A stretch of DNA of 15,611 nucleotides from Promethearchaeota archaeon (lineage in GTDB: Archaea; Asgardarchaeota; Lokiarchaeia; Sigynarchaeales; SOKP01): contig JAEOTW010000140.1 of NCBI GenBank assembly GCA_016839655.1, positions 1 through 15,611 of the forward strand, read 5' to 3'. The stretch's first letter is position 1. Each line of letters starts with the position of its first letter. Under the pieces are notes generated by a model. It had not been told where the DNA came from. It saw nothing but the letters and a program-made list of their open reading frames with translations, and ran no database searches. Shown here in pieces: positions 8,364 to 14,830 of the stretch. A program made the position numbers and the translations under genes.

Positions 8364-8788
8364 CAAAATTTATATATATAATTATTCATGTAATTTTATC
8401 GGCTAATCTTCTTATTTAATAATTTTTTTTGCCTTAACCGTCCTATAAATTTATGATTTCTTTTAATTTAAAATTAATGTTTGCTTTCTATTAAGCTATT
8501 GATTAATTTCTTTAAACTTTCAATATTTACGGTTTAATAAATCTATGGAATATACACAATTTTGTACATATATTTTTATTGGTTTTGATTTAAAAATATC
8601 TGATGGTTTTTCGTCGAAATAATGTCGGTAATTTTTATTTTTAATAATAATCGTTTACATTTAAAGAAAAATTCTGATTTGATTTACTAATGTTTCACGT
8701 ATTTAATTTCTATAAGATAAAATAATAAAAAGAGATTTCAATTATTTGTATTTATTAATAAAATTATAATTATTGATGTGAAAAACAA
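8364..8788. other. AT-rich divergent intergenic spacer, no gene seen
   Basis: The 425 nt between the ribonucleotide reductase (-) and the DUF1295 gene (+) contain frequent stops in all frames and no recognisable RNA gene. On the minus strand a TATA-like AAATTTATAG near 8443-8452 could serve the reductase, giving a leader of about 50-60 nt. I saw no cobalamin-riboswitch-like box and no repeat. Promoters for both flanking genes must lie here. Confidence 0.5.
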
Positions 8789-9616
8789 GTGTCGATAGTA
8801 GATATATTAGTTATTATTGGATATTCTGCTTTGTTTTTATTGGGGTATCTGATTATCGCCTTTATTGTCGGAACGATAAAAAAGAATAATGGACTCATGG
8901 ATGTCTTCTATGGACCAGGATATTTTGTAGTTGCTCTGACGAGCTTAATCCTTTACTTCATGATATATGGTTTGGTAAACATACGTCAAATCATTATTAC
9001 CAGCCTTGTATTCATTTGGGCAGTAAGACTAGCAACATACGTATTCATTAGAAATCAAGGTAAACCTGAAGATTATCGTTATCAGGAAATGAGAGAGAGA
9101 TGGAAAACGAATATTGTCTTTAAAAGTTTTATTAGAGTTTATTTCTTTCAAGGTATTGTTATCTTCATTGTTGGTTTTCCAGTATGGTTCGTTAATATCA
9201 GTATCAATCCTCCAATACTTAATATTTTGGATTTTGCTGGAGTAACATTATGGCTTGGAGCTCTTTTTTGGTTAGTAGGTTTTTTATTTGAGACAATTGG
9301 TGATTACACACTCTATAAATTCCTACAAAAACCTGAAAATAAAGGAGAGGTTATGGATAAAGGAGTTTGGAAATTATCACAACATCCGAACTATTTTGGT
9401 GAAGTAACCCAATGGTGGGGGATATACATCATTGCATTAGCAACACCATTTGGATTCATCACTATTTTAGGTCCGATTTTTATCACCTATATGATTATTA
9501 AGGTTTCTGGAATCAAACTTCTAGATAAAAGATTTGAAGCTGACGATAAGTATGCTGAATATAAACGAAGAACCAGTGTATTTTTTCCATGGTTTCCTAA
9601 AAAAAAAAATAACTAA
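8789..9616 (+). CDS. DUF1295 family membrane protein (steroid 5-alpha-reductase/isoprenylcysteine methyltransferase-like fold)
   Basis: Integral membrane protein of 275 residues with about six or seven helices (near 5-30, 42-62, 66-86, 113-136, 150-172 and 208-238). The family signature is in the C-terminal third: FETIGDYTLYKFL (about 167-179), WKLSQHPNYFGEVTQWWG (about 194-211) and a cytosolic tail DKRFEADDKYAEYKRRTSVFFPWFP. The His-Pro-Asn-Tyr-Phe-Gly-Glu motif is shared by DUF1295 and related NADPH-dependent lipid reductases and methyltransferases, so a role in reducing or modifying a lipid or polyprenyl substrate is likely, but the substrate is unknown. The start is GTG at 8789; an in-frame TGA at 8774-8776 excludes a longer form. 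The gene ends in an A-run coding for a Lys/Asn tail and is followed by T-runs. Confidence 0.88.
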   Translation: MSIVDILVIIGYSALFLLGYLIIAFIVGTIKKNNGLMDVFYGPGYFVVALTSLILYFMIYGLVNIRQIIITSLVFIWAVRLATYVFIRNQGKPEDYRYQEMRERWKTNIVFKSFIRVYFFQGIVIFIVGFPVWFVNISINPPILNILDFAGVTLWLGALFWLVGFLFETIGDYTLYKFLQKPENKGEVMDKGVWKLSQHPNYFGEVTQWWGIYIIALATPFGFITILGPIFITYMIIKVSGIKLLDKRFEADDKYAEYKRRTSVFFPWFPKKKNN

Positions 9617-9621
9617 ATCAA

Positions 9622-9638
9622 TTTTTTTGTAATTTTTT
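9622..9638 (+). terminator. Poly-T terminator after the DUF1295 gene
   Basis: T7 (9622-9628) and T6 (9633-9638) come directly after the stop codon at 9616, as expected for U-tract termination in archaea. They separate this gene from the following operon. Confidence 0.45.
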
Positions 9639-9665
9639 CCACTTTTCCTATAGTCTTTAATCTGA

Positions 9666-9747
9666 AAATTTTTAAATAGTCAAGGAATATAATCAAGAAA
9701 TACACAAAAAATACGCTCAATATAGAAGATAGTTACAAACGTGAGGA
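9666..9747 (+). promoter_or_regulatory. Likely promoter and ribosome-binding site of the beta-helix operon
   Basis: An A/T box AAATTTTTAAATAG (9666-9679) is followed about 60-70 nt later by GTGAGGA (9741-9747), 3 nt before the TTG at 9751. The TGA at 9742-9744 is in frame, so no start further upstream is possible and the TTG is forced. The TATA call is tentative. Confidence 0.4.
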
Positions 9748-9750
9748 AAT

Positions 9751-10650
9751 TTGCCATCAAAGACCTCAGAACAAAATAAATCCACGAATAATGAAATTAT
9801 AAAAGAAGAAATCAGTCTACAATTACATATTTGGTTGCCGGCTTTTTATTTTATATATTTTGTCTCTTGGTTTTTTCCAGGAATTATCTTTATGTTATAT
9901 ATTATGTTATTCTATTTACCCTTTTTCTTAGAAGTACCAGACTTTATTTCTCTTTTTACTAATCTACCGTCGCTTATTGCTTCTCTAACAATACCAATCG
10001 TTATAATTGTATGTTATTTAATTCATATATTTATTATTGCTCTTATAACTCGCTGGTTTTGGAGCTATTCAGAAAAGAAATCACCCTCAAAATCTGGAAT
10101 AATACCAAGAAATATTCCTAGCAAAACGTTAAACTATTATCACTTTCGTAGTTTTATCATAAAATACCCAAAAAATGTTTTTTCTCGAGGTCCTTTCCCT
10201 TGGTTATTAAAATGGATGTATAATTTTGTTGGAACTAATAAAATTGGAAAAGGAACAAGCATGGAGGAACAATTAGCGGGTGATAGATTTGTAGAAATAG
10301 GAGAAGATACATATTTAGGAACATTTCCAAGCATAAGCTCACACGCAGTAGAAGGAGTATTTGGTAATATTTCATTTGCTAAAATAAAAATTGGAAATAA
10401 TGTAACTTCAGCTGGATTTAATTGTTTTGGTCCTGGAACAGATATAGGAGACAATTCATGGTGGCTTCCTATGACAGGAGCAACTAAATATAATACTTTA
10501 AAAGGTAACTCTTATTATTTTGGTACTCCTCTTAAAAAGATTTTCAAAAGAAAAATTATGGAATATATGCAAATTAAAGAATCTGACTTAAAAAGAGCTG
10601 AAGATTTAAAAAGAGAAAAGGAGTTAAGAAGTCAAAAAAAGAAGAAGTAG
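9751..10650 (+). CDS. Membrane-anchored left-handed beta-helix (hexapeptide acyltransferase-like) protein, paralog 1
   Basis: The 299-residue product has two N-terminal membrane segments (about 28-60 and 75-100), a linker, then a left-handed beta-helix domain at about 160-265. Hexapeptide-type turns are seen in KIGKGT, FVEIGEDTYLG, KIKIGNNVTSAG, TDIGDNSWW and YYFGTPLKKIF, the last being the usual exit strand of hexapeptide transferases. A Lys/Arg-rich tail follows. The fold suggests an acyl or acetyl transferase working at the membrane. No catalytic His in the classical GH context was found, so activity is uncertain. This is the most divergent of the three neighbouring paralogs: it lacks the KP(K/R)EGVF motif of the other two but keeps the PLPW-like GPFPWLLKWM segment. 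The start is TTG, forced by an in-frame stop, with GTGAGGA upstream. Confidence 0.8.
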   Translation: MPSKTSEQNKSTNNEIIKEEISLQLHIWLPAFYFIYFVSWFFPGIIFMLYIMLFYLPFFLEVPDFISLFTNLPSLIASLTIPIVIIVCYLIHIFIIALITRWFWSYSEKKSPSKSGIIPRNIPSKTLNYYHFRSFIIKYPKNVFSRGPFPWLLKWMYNFVGTNKIGKGTSMEEQLAGDRFVEIGEDTYLGTFPSISSHAVEGVFGNISFAKIKIGNNVTSAGFNCFGPGTDIGDNSWWLPMTGATKYNTLKGNSYYFGTPLKKIFKRKIMEYMQIKESDLKRAEDLKREKELRSQKKKK

Positions 10651-10657
10651 AAGGAGG
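10651..10657 (+). promoter_or_regulatory. Strong Shine-Dalgarno AAGGAGG deciding the start of paralog 2
   Basis: AAGGAGG begins at the first base after the stop codon of paralog 1. It touches the TTG at 10658, which is too close for initiation, but is 9 nt from the in-frame TTG at 10667. The latter is therefore the better start. Confidence 0.7.
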
Positions 10658-10666
10658 TTGAAAAAA

Positions 10667-11587
10667 TTGAGTGAATCAGAAAAAATGCAACCTACTACAG
10701 ATAAAGTAGATTACACCATAGATTTTGTAACAACCAGTGCAATAAGCAAAGTTGGTTATAAATTTCTTGGATTTTACATTCCAATTTTGTGGATTTCAGG
10801 ATACATGGCAATTGCTGTGTTTTTTGATGTTTCTTTGGGAATTGTTGATTTAACAGGCGAATTGGGATGGATTATCACCATGTTTCTTATACCCCTATGG
10901 TTATTTGTCTTATATTTCATTTTTGCTTTTGGAATTGCTATGTTTACAAAGGCATTCTTGATAATAATTAATATGCTCCACAAACCTAAAGAAGGTGTAT
11001 TTAGGGCAGAAGAAGGTGACCAAGATTACGAGTTTTGGAGATTACGAGTCGAACTGAAAAAATTAGTTTTCTGGTTTATGAATAATGGTCCTTTGCCTTG
11101 GATTATTATGTGGGGCTTCAGATGGATGAATATTCATGTAGATTTTTCAAGCCATATGCAAGATGCATGGTCAGATGGAGGATTCATTGAATTCGGTAGA
11201 AATGTTACTGTAGGACAAGGTGCAGTCGTGATGAGCTCAATGGTTGTAGGAAAGTATTTGATCATCAAAAAAACTATTCTAGGTGATTATACTGTTGTAG
11301 GAGGGCTTTCACTAATCTCTCCTGGTACAGAATTGGGTGAAGAGTCTGTATCTGGTGCATTTTCTGCGACAATTCCAAACCAAAAACTCGAACCAAGGTG
11401 GATTTATATTGGTCCTCATTTAGCAAGAAAATTTAAACCAAATAAATATGCTGAGCAAAGAAGAGATGTTATATATAGGCATGATGTAGATGAAGAAATA
11501 AAGTATAAAGAATTGCTAGAAGTTAACATCGATGAAGATAAGAAAGATTTAATAAAGAATAATAAAGAAAATAAGGAGGAAGGATAA
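10667..11587 (+). CDS. Membrane-anchored left-handed beta-helix (hexapeptide acyltransferase-like) protein, paralog 2
   Basis: From the TTG at 10667 the product has 306 residues. Two membrane segments lie at about 32-55 and 66-102, followed by HKPKEGVFRAEEGDQDYEFW (about 105-124), which recurs in paralog 3. A hydrophobic amphipathic stretch with PLPWIIMWGF comes next, then the left-handed beta-helix at about 155-255 with GFIEFGRNVTVGQGAVVMSS as its clearest part. It closes with WIYIGPHLARKFKP and a highly charged tail. The beta-helix fold is that of trimeric acyl/acetyl transferases, with active sites between subunits. Arrangement of two helices plus one soluble domain resembles one unit of the C-terminal region of poly-lysine synthetase (Pls), which has six helices and three tandem soluble domains. 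That likeness is inferred. The gene starts 16 nt after paralog 1 and ends 2 nt before paralog 3. Confidence 0.82.
   Translation: MSESEKMQPTTDKVDYTIDFVTTSAISKVGYKFLGFYIPILWISGYMAIAVFFDVSLGIVDLTGELGWIITMFLIPLWLFVLYFIFAFGIAMFTKAFLIIINMLHKPKEGVFRAEEGDQDYEFWRLRVELKKLVFWFMNNGPLPWIIMWGFRWMNIHVDFSSHMQDAWSDGGFIEFGRNVTVGQGAVVMSSMVVGKYLIIKKTILGDYTVVGGLSLISPGTELGEESVSGAFSATIPNQKLEPRWIYIGPHLARKFKPNKYAEQRRDVIYRHDVDEEIKYKELLEVNIDEDKKDLIKNNKENKEEG
11574..11583 (+). promoter_or_regulatory. Shine-Dalgarno AGGAGGAAGG before paralog 3
   Basis: The purine run lies inside the last codons of paralog 2. Its AGGAGG core (11574-11579) ends 10 nt before the TTG at 11590. This supports the TTG start and suggests translational coupling of the two genes. 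Confidence 0.65.
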
Positions 11588-11589
11588 AT

Positions 11590-12441
11590 TTGTCTGTTCC
11601 TTCAAGTCTTAAAGTCGGACCTCACACTAGTCTATTATTAGTAAAAAAACGATATATAATATTCTATCTTTTTTTAATTTGGCTTAGCATATTTTCAATC
11701 CAGTTTGAATTCTGGCTATTTTGGAAACTCTTCAATATTGGAAAATATGTACATTTCTATTTTTTCTTACCGCTTTTACTTTTTATAATGTATCTTACTG
11801 CAATAATAGTATCGCTAATTTTTGCTAAAATTTTTCTCATTATAGTTAATCTTATTCATAAACCACGGGAAGGTGTGTTTTTAAAAGACAAATCTGATAA
11901 AGATTATCGATATTGGAGTCTAAGAAATACTATAAAAAAATGGCCTATATGGATATCTCATAAGTTTCCTTTCCCTTTTATGGATAATATTTGTTCAATG
12001 ATGTTTGGTGTTAGAACGAAATATTCTAATTCCTTATTAGAAGGATGGGTTGATACAGAGTTTATAGAATTTGGTAAAAATGTAGTTGTTGGGCAAGGTG
12101 CCGTCGTTCAATCCGCGTTAATAATTGGAAATTTATTTATCATAAGAAAAACTGTCATCGAAGATAATGTTGTAATTGGCTCTCAAAGTATTGTCATGCC
12201 TGGCACACATATGAGAAAAAATTCTATCTTAGGAGGACATTCGATGACTACAGTAGGGCAAGAGTTAGAAGAAAACTTTATATATTTAGGAGCGCCCGCT
12301 AAAAAGTTTAAAAAAAATGTGTTTCTAGAAGATGGTTTAGAAGAAATTATTAAAAAGCAAATGGAAGCAGAAATAGAGTCAAAGGATAAATTCGAAGATT
12401 TCTATACCATGCGAAGAGATAAAGAAACTAATAATCATTAA
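11590..12441 (+). CDS. Membrane-anchored left-handed beta-helix (hexapeptide acyltransferase-like) protein, paralog 3
   Basis: The 283-residue product repeats the plan of its neighbours. Two membrane segments (about 21-48 and 55-88) are followed by HKPREGVFLKDKSDKDYRYW (about 90-109), nearly the same motif as in paralog 2. A segment FPFPFMDNICSMMFGVR follows, then a left-handed beta-helix at about 140-240 with EFIEFGKNVVVGQGAVVQS, a second run of hexapeptide turns, and the exit strand FIYLGAPAKKFKK that is typical of hexapeptide acetyltransferases. His217 in GGHSMTTVG is a possible catalytic residue, but this is a guess. Of the three paralogs this looks most like an active enzyme. The TTG start is supported by a long purine run ending in the previous gene. 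Confidence 0.82.
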   Translation: MSVPSSLKVGPHTSLLLVKKRYIIFYLFLIWLSIFSIQFEFWLFWKLFNIGKYVHFYFFLPLLLFIMYLTAIIVSLIFAKIFLIIVNLIHKPREGVFLKDKSDKDYRYWSLRNTIKKWPIWISHKFPFPFMDNICSMMFGVRTKYSNSLLEGWVDTEFIEFGKNVVVGQGAVVQSALIIGNLFIIRKTVIEDNVVIGSQSIVMPGTHMRKNSILGGHSMTTVGQELEENFIYLGAPAKKFKKNVFLEDGLEEIIKKQMEAEIESKDKFEDFYTMRRDKETNNH

Positions 12442-12476
12442 TCCATTTTTTTCTAAAATTTTCAAAGTGATTAAAG

Positions 12477-13268
12477 ATGAAAGTTGGATATATACAAACC
12501 TCTCCAAAGTTTGGTGATAAAAACGTTAATTTTAAAAAAATTAAAAAAAAAATTGGCAATCTGAAAGCAGATTTGATTGTTTTACCAGAATTATTTGCAA
12601 CAGGCTACACGTTTGTTTCTAAAGAGGAAGCATTGTCATTAGCAGAGGAAATTGAAGGTGAAACTGCTCAATTTCTAATTAATGTTGCTCAATTGACTGG
12701 TTCTGTAGTCATAGGAGGATTTATAGAAATGGAAGGAGGAAAAATTTACAATGCTGCTCTAATAGTGTCCAAAAAAGGTGTTCTAGGTTCTTATCGTAAA
12801 ATTCATTTGTATTATAAAGAGAAATTATGGTTTTCTCCAGGAAATAGACCCTTAAAAATATATGATGTAGAAGGTATGACAATAGGAATTATGATTTGTT
12901 ATGATTGGATTTTTCCCGAAACCGCGAGAACTCTATCACTATTAGGAGCGGATATAATTGCTCATCCGGCAAATTTAGTACTTCCCTATTGTCAGAATGC
13001 TATGATTACCAGATGTTTGGAAAATAGAGTATTTGCAATAACCTCAAACAGGATTGGCGAGGAGACGCGAGGTGAAGATCATTTTAAGTTTACAGGTAAA
13101 AGTCAAATAACTTCCTACAATGGTAGAGTGTTATCATCTGCTCCAAACGACAAGCCACACGTAGACTTCAGAGAAATTAATATAGAAAAAGCGAGAGATA
13201 AAAGATTGAATGAATATAATGACATCCTAACTGATAGAAAGCCTAAATTTTATTTTAGGGAGACATGA
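12477..13268 (+). CDS. Carbon-nitrogen hydrolase (nitrilase superfamily amidase)
   Basis: Cytosolic amidase of the nitrilase superfamily, 263 residues. The Glu-Lys-Cys triad is complete: Glu38 in LPELFATGY, Lys108 in YRKIHLY and Cys141 in MICYDWIFPE. AHPANLVLPY (about 162-171) and CLENRVFAITSNRIG (about 180-194) are further family landmarks. The mobile GEDHFKFTGKSQI segment is like that in omega-amidase/N-carbamoyl-amidohydrolase relatives. The substrate cannot be named; omega-amides or carbamoyl compounds are the usual ones. It hydrolyses C-N bonds through a thioester intermediate. The ATG is preceded by GTGA (12467-12470). The gene follows paralog 3 by 35 nt, with a T7 run (12446-12452) between them that may weaken read-through, and lies 9 nt before the UVDE gene. 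Confidence 0.92.
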   Translation: MKVGYIQTSPKFGDKNVNFKKIKKKIGNLKADLIVLPELFATGYTFVSKEEALSLAEEIEGETAQFLINVAQLTGSVVIGGFIEMEGGKIYNAALIVSKKGVLGSYRKIHLYYKEKLWFSPGNRPLKIYDVEGMTIGIMICYDWIFPETARTLSLLGADIIAHPANLVLPYCQNAMITRCLENRVFAITSNRIGEETRGEDHFKFTGKSQITSYNGRVLSSAPNDKPHVDFREINIEKARDKRLNEYNDILTDRKPKFYFRET

Positions 13269-13277
13269 CTAAGAAGA

Positions 13278-14165
13278 ATGAAAATTGGATATCCATGTGT
13301 AAATTTAACTTTAGATTGTAGTAGTAGTAGAACCTTTCGCTTGAAAAATTATTCAGAGGAAAGATTAATCGAAACGATTGATAATAATTTAGATTGTTTA
13401 GAAAGAATTCTTAAATTCAATTACAAAAACAACATACTTTTTTTTAGAATTACTTCTGATCTAATACCATTTGCGTCTCATCCTATCATGAAATTTGATT
13501 GGCAGAATTATTTTAGAAGTAGATTTGAAGAAATTGGTAATTATATTAAAGAATCTCACATGCGAATAACAATGCATCCGGGACAATATACTGTACTTAA
13601 CTCAAGAAAATTAAATGTTCTAAACAATAGTATCAAGGAATTAAAATATCATACTGATGTTCTCGATTTATTAAAATTAGACTCATCAGCAAAAATAATT
13701 ACTCATATTGGAGGAGTCTATGGGAACAAGCAAGAAAGCCGCAATAGATTTATTAATAAATATCAAAAGCTTAATGCCTCAATTAAGAATCGTTATGTAA
13801 TTGAAAATGATGATAAAAGTTATGATTTAAATGATTGTTTACTGGTTTATAGATCCACTGGTATCCCTGTGATACTGGATATATACCATCATAAATGTAA
13901 AAACTCAGGTGAATCATTACTTGAGGCAATCAAAAAATCCATAACAACTTGGAAAAAAAAAGACGGATTACCAATATTACATTACAGTTCCGAACATCCG
14001 ACGAAAGGAAAATGTAGACATGCTGATAAAATTGATGTGAATCATTTTAAGGAGTTTATTGAAATGATAAAAGAATATGATCTTGATATAATGCTAGAAA
14101 TAAAAAATAAAGAAAGAAGTGCGATATTTGCTATGGATATTCTGAAGAAGTTTGGAAAATTTTAA
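13278..14165 (+). CDS. uvsE: UV DNA damage endonuclease (UVDE/UvsE)
   Basis: TIM-barrel endonuclease that nicks DNA 5' to UV photoproducts, starting an excision pathway independent of UvrABC. The 295-residue length is normal. Typical landmarks run in order: MKIGYPCVNLTL start, FRITSDLIPFASHP (about 56-69), TMHPGQY with His100, ITHIGGVYG with His143, VIENDDK with Glu176, ILDIYHH with Asp201 and His204, LHYSSEH with His235, and IMLEIKNKE with Glu274. These match the metal ligands described for the Thermus thermophilus enzyme (His101, His143, Glu175, Asp200, His203, His231, Glu269) in order and approximate spacing, so the active site looks intact. UVDE is patchy in archaea, so horizontal transfer is possible. 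The ATG at 13278 is 9 nt after the nitrilase stop, suggesting one transcript. Confidence 0.95.
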   Translation: MKIGYPCVNLTLDCSSSRTFRLKNYSEERLIETIDNNLDCLERILKFNYKNNILFFRITSDLIPFASHPIMKFDWQNYFRSRFEEIGNYIKESHMRITMHPGQYTVLNSRKLNVLNNSIKELKYHTDVLDLLKLDSSAKIITHIGGVYGNKQESRNRFINKYQKLNASIKNRYVIENDDKSYDLNDCLLVYRSTGIPVILDIYHHKCKNSGESLLEAIKKSITTWKKKDGLPILHYSSEHPTKGKCRHADKIDVNHFKEFIEMIKEYDLDIMLEIKNKERSAIFAMDILKKFGKF

Positions 14166-14233
14166 GATATACCTAAATTTCAAATTTGGAATGTTTTTTT
14201 TAAAGGCAATATTAGTAATAATTGGTGTAAACT

Positions 14234-14704
14234 ATGAGTATTATTAAATTACCAAAAATGACTGAAAAAGAAATACAGGACGCAATTAATTCCCAAGACT
14301 TATGTAGAATTGCGTTTGTGGATGATAAATATCCTTATATATCCCCCTTTCAATATGTATTATTTGAAGGAAATTTGTATTTTCATTTCACTGATTATGG
14401 TAAAAAAAAGAGAATTCTCACGAAAAATCCTAATGTATGTGTTTCTATAGAAAAATTTGATGCAGATCTCAGTAGTTATTATTTTATTTCAATGCAGGGA
14501 AAATTAGAATTGGTTGAAGATGATACTTTAAGGAATAAAATAATTAATCAAATGATAAAATCAGCTAGTAACAAATACTCAGAAAATTTTCTTTCCGTAC
14601 ATGGTTTTGAAAAAAATAAAGGTTGGGGGGGATTTACAGCAAAAGATCAACTTATATACAAATTTGAACAAGTTAGAGCCCCAATTGGATTAAAATCCAT
14701 CTGA
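14234..14704 (+). CDS. Pyridoxamine 5'-phosphate oxidase family protein (FMN-binding split barrel)
   Basis: Small flavoprotein of 156 residues. The pattern MTEKEIQDAINSQDLCRIAF, then YPYISPFQYVLFEGNLYFH (about 33-51), GKKKRILTKNPNVCVSIEKF (about 56-75) and a mid-barrel strand YYFISMQGKLELVEDD (about 82-97) fits the PPOX/NimA-like group. These proteins bind FMN (sometimes F420 or heme) in a dimer cleft, and NimA-like members reduce nitro compounds. The conserved R/K after the helix (KKKRIL) is the usual phosphate contact. True vitamin B6 synthesis is unlikely, because the C-terminal PLP-binding part of PdxH is missing. The gene follows UVDE by 68 nt on the same strand and converges on the peroxiredoxin-like gene. 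Confidence 0.85.
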   Translation: MSIIKLPKMTEKEIQDAINSQDLCRIAFVDDKYPYISPFQYVLFEGNLYFHFTDYGKKKRILTKNPNVCVSIEKFDADLSSYYFISMQGKLELVEDDTLRNKIINQMIKSASNKYSENFLSVHGFEKNKGWGGFTAKDQLIYKFEQVRAPIGLKSI

Positions 14705-14760
14705 AAATATCTAAATTTTCACATTTTATAAAATTCTGATATTTAAGCTAAATAGAAATT

Positions 14761-14830
14761 GGATTTGGAAAAGTTTGGCTAACTTTAAAGAATAAAATCT
14801 CACTTTTTTCATTTTATTCCCTCCAAATCC
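14761..14830 (-). ncRNA. 70-nt three-way-junction RNA element directly after the selenoprotein candidate (possible SECIS)
   Basis: On the minus strand the base after the TAA stop (14831-14833) starts a perfect 9-bp closing stem, GGATTTGGA (14830-14822) with TCCAAATCC (14769-14761). Inside are two perfect hairpins. Hairpin A pairs GAATAAAAT (14819-14811) with ATTTTATTC (14798-14790) around the 12-nt loop GAAAAAAGTGAG. Hairpin B pairs AAAGTT (14786-14781) with AACTTT (14775-14770) around AGCCA. That is 24 pairs in 70 nt with no mismatch. Its position fits an archaeal 3'-UTR SECIS. The loop of hairpin A is GA-rich and could form tandem G-A pairs, but neither the archaeal GAA/A core nor the full eukaryote-like core was found. 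It could instead be a bidirectional terminator between convergent genes. Confidence 0.5.

Noticed and set aside
8364..8788. Cobalamin riboswitch controlling the B12-dependent reductase.
   Set aside because: No B12-box-like sequence or long paired core was found on the minus strand, and such riboswitches are essentially bacterial.
10140..10454. Minus-strand frame of 104 residues inside beta-helix paralog 1.
   Set aside because: It lies antisense to a well-supported coding region and shows no family likeness; regular beta-helix codons readily leave antisense frames open.
9751..12441. The three paralogs as simple serine or sugar O-acetyltransferases.
   Set aside because: They have two membrane helices each, lack the classical catalytic His context, and occur as a diverged triplet, so a specific soluble acetyltransferase name would be unsupported.
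13266..13268. Single TGA between the nitrilase and UVDE genes, which lie in the same frame, so UGA read-through would give a fusion.
   Set aside because: The context is not a redox or Cys site (R-E-T before, L-R-R after), both proteins have complete family-typical ends and starts, and frame agreement occurs by chance one time in three.
14721..14750. Further AT-only inverted repeats downstream of the 70-nt element, such as AAATATC with GATATTT.
   Set aside because: They are short, A/T-dominated and overlap the region near the end of the PPOX gene; chance occurrence is likely in this base composition.
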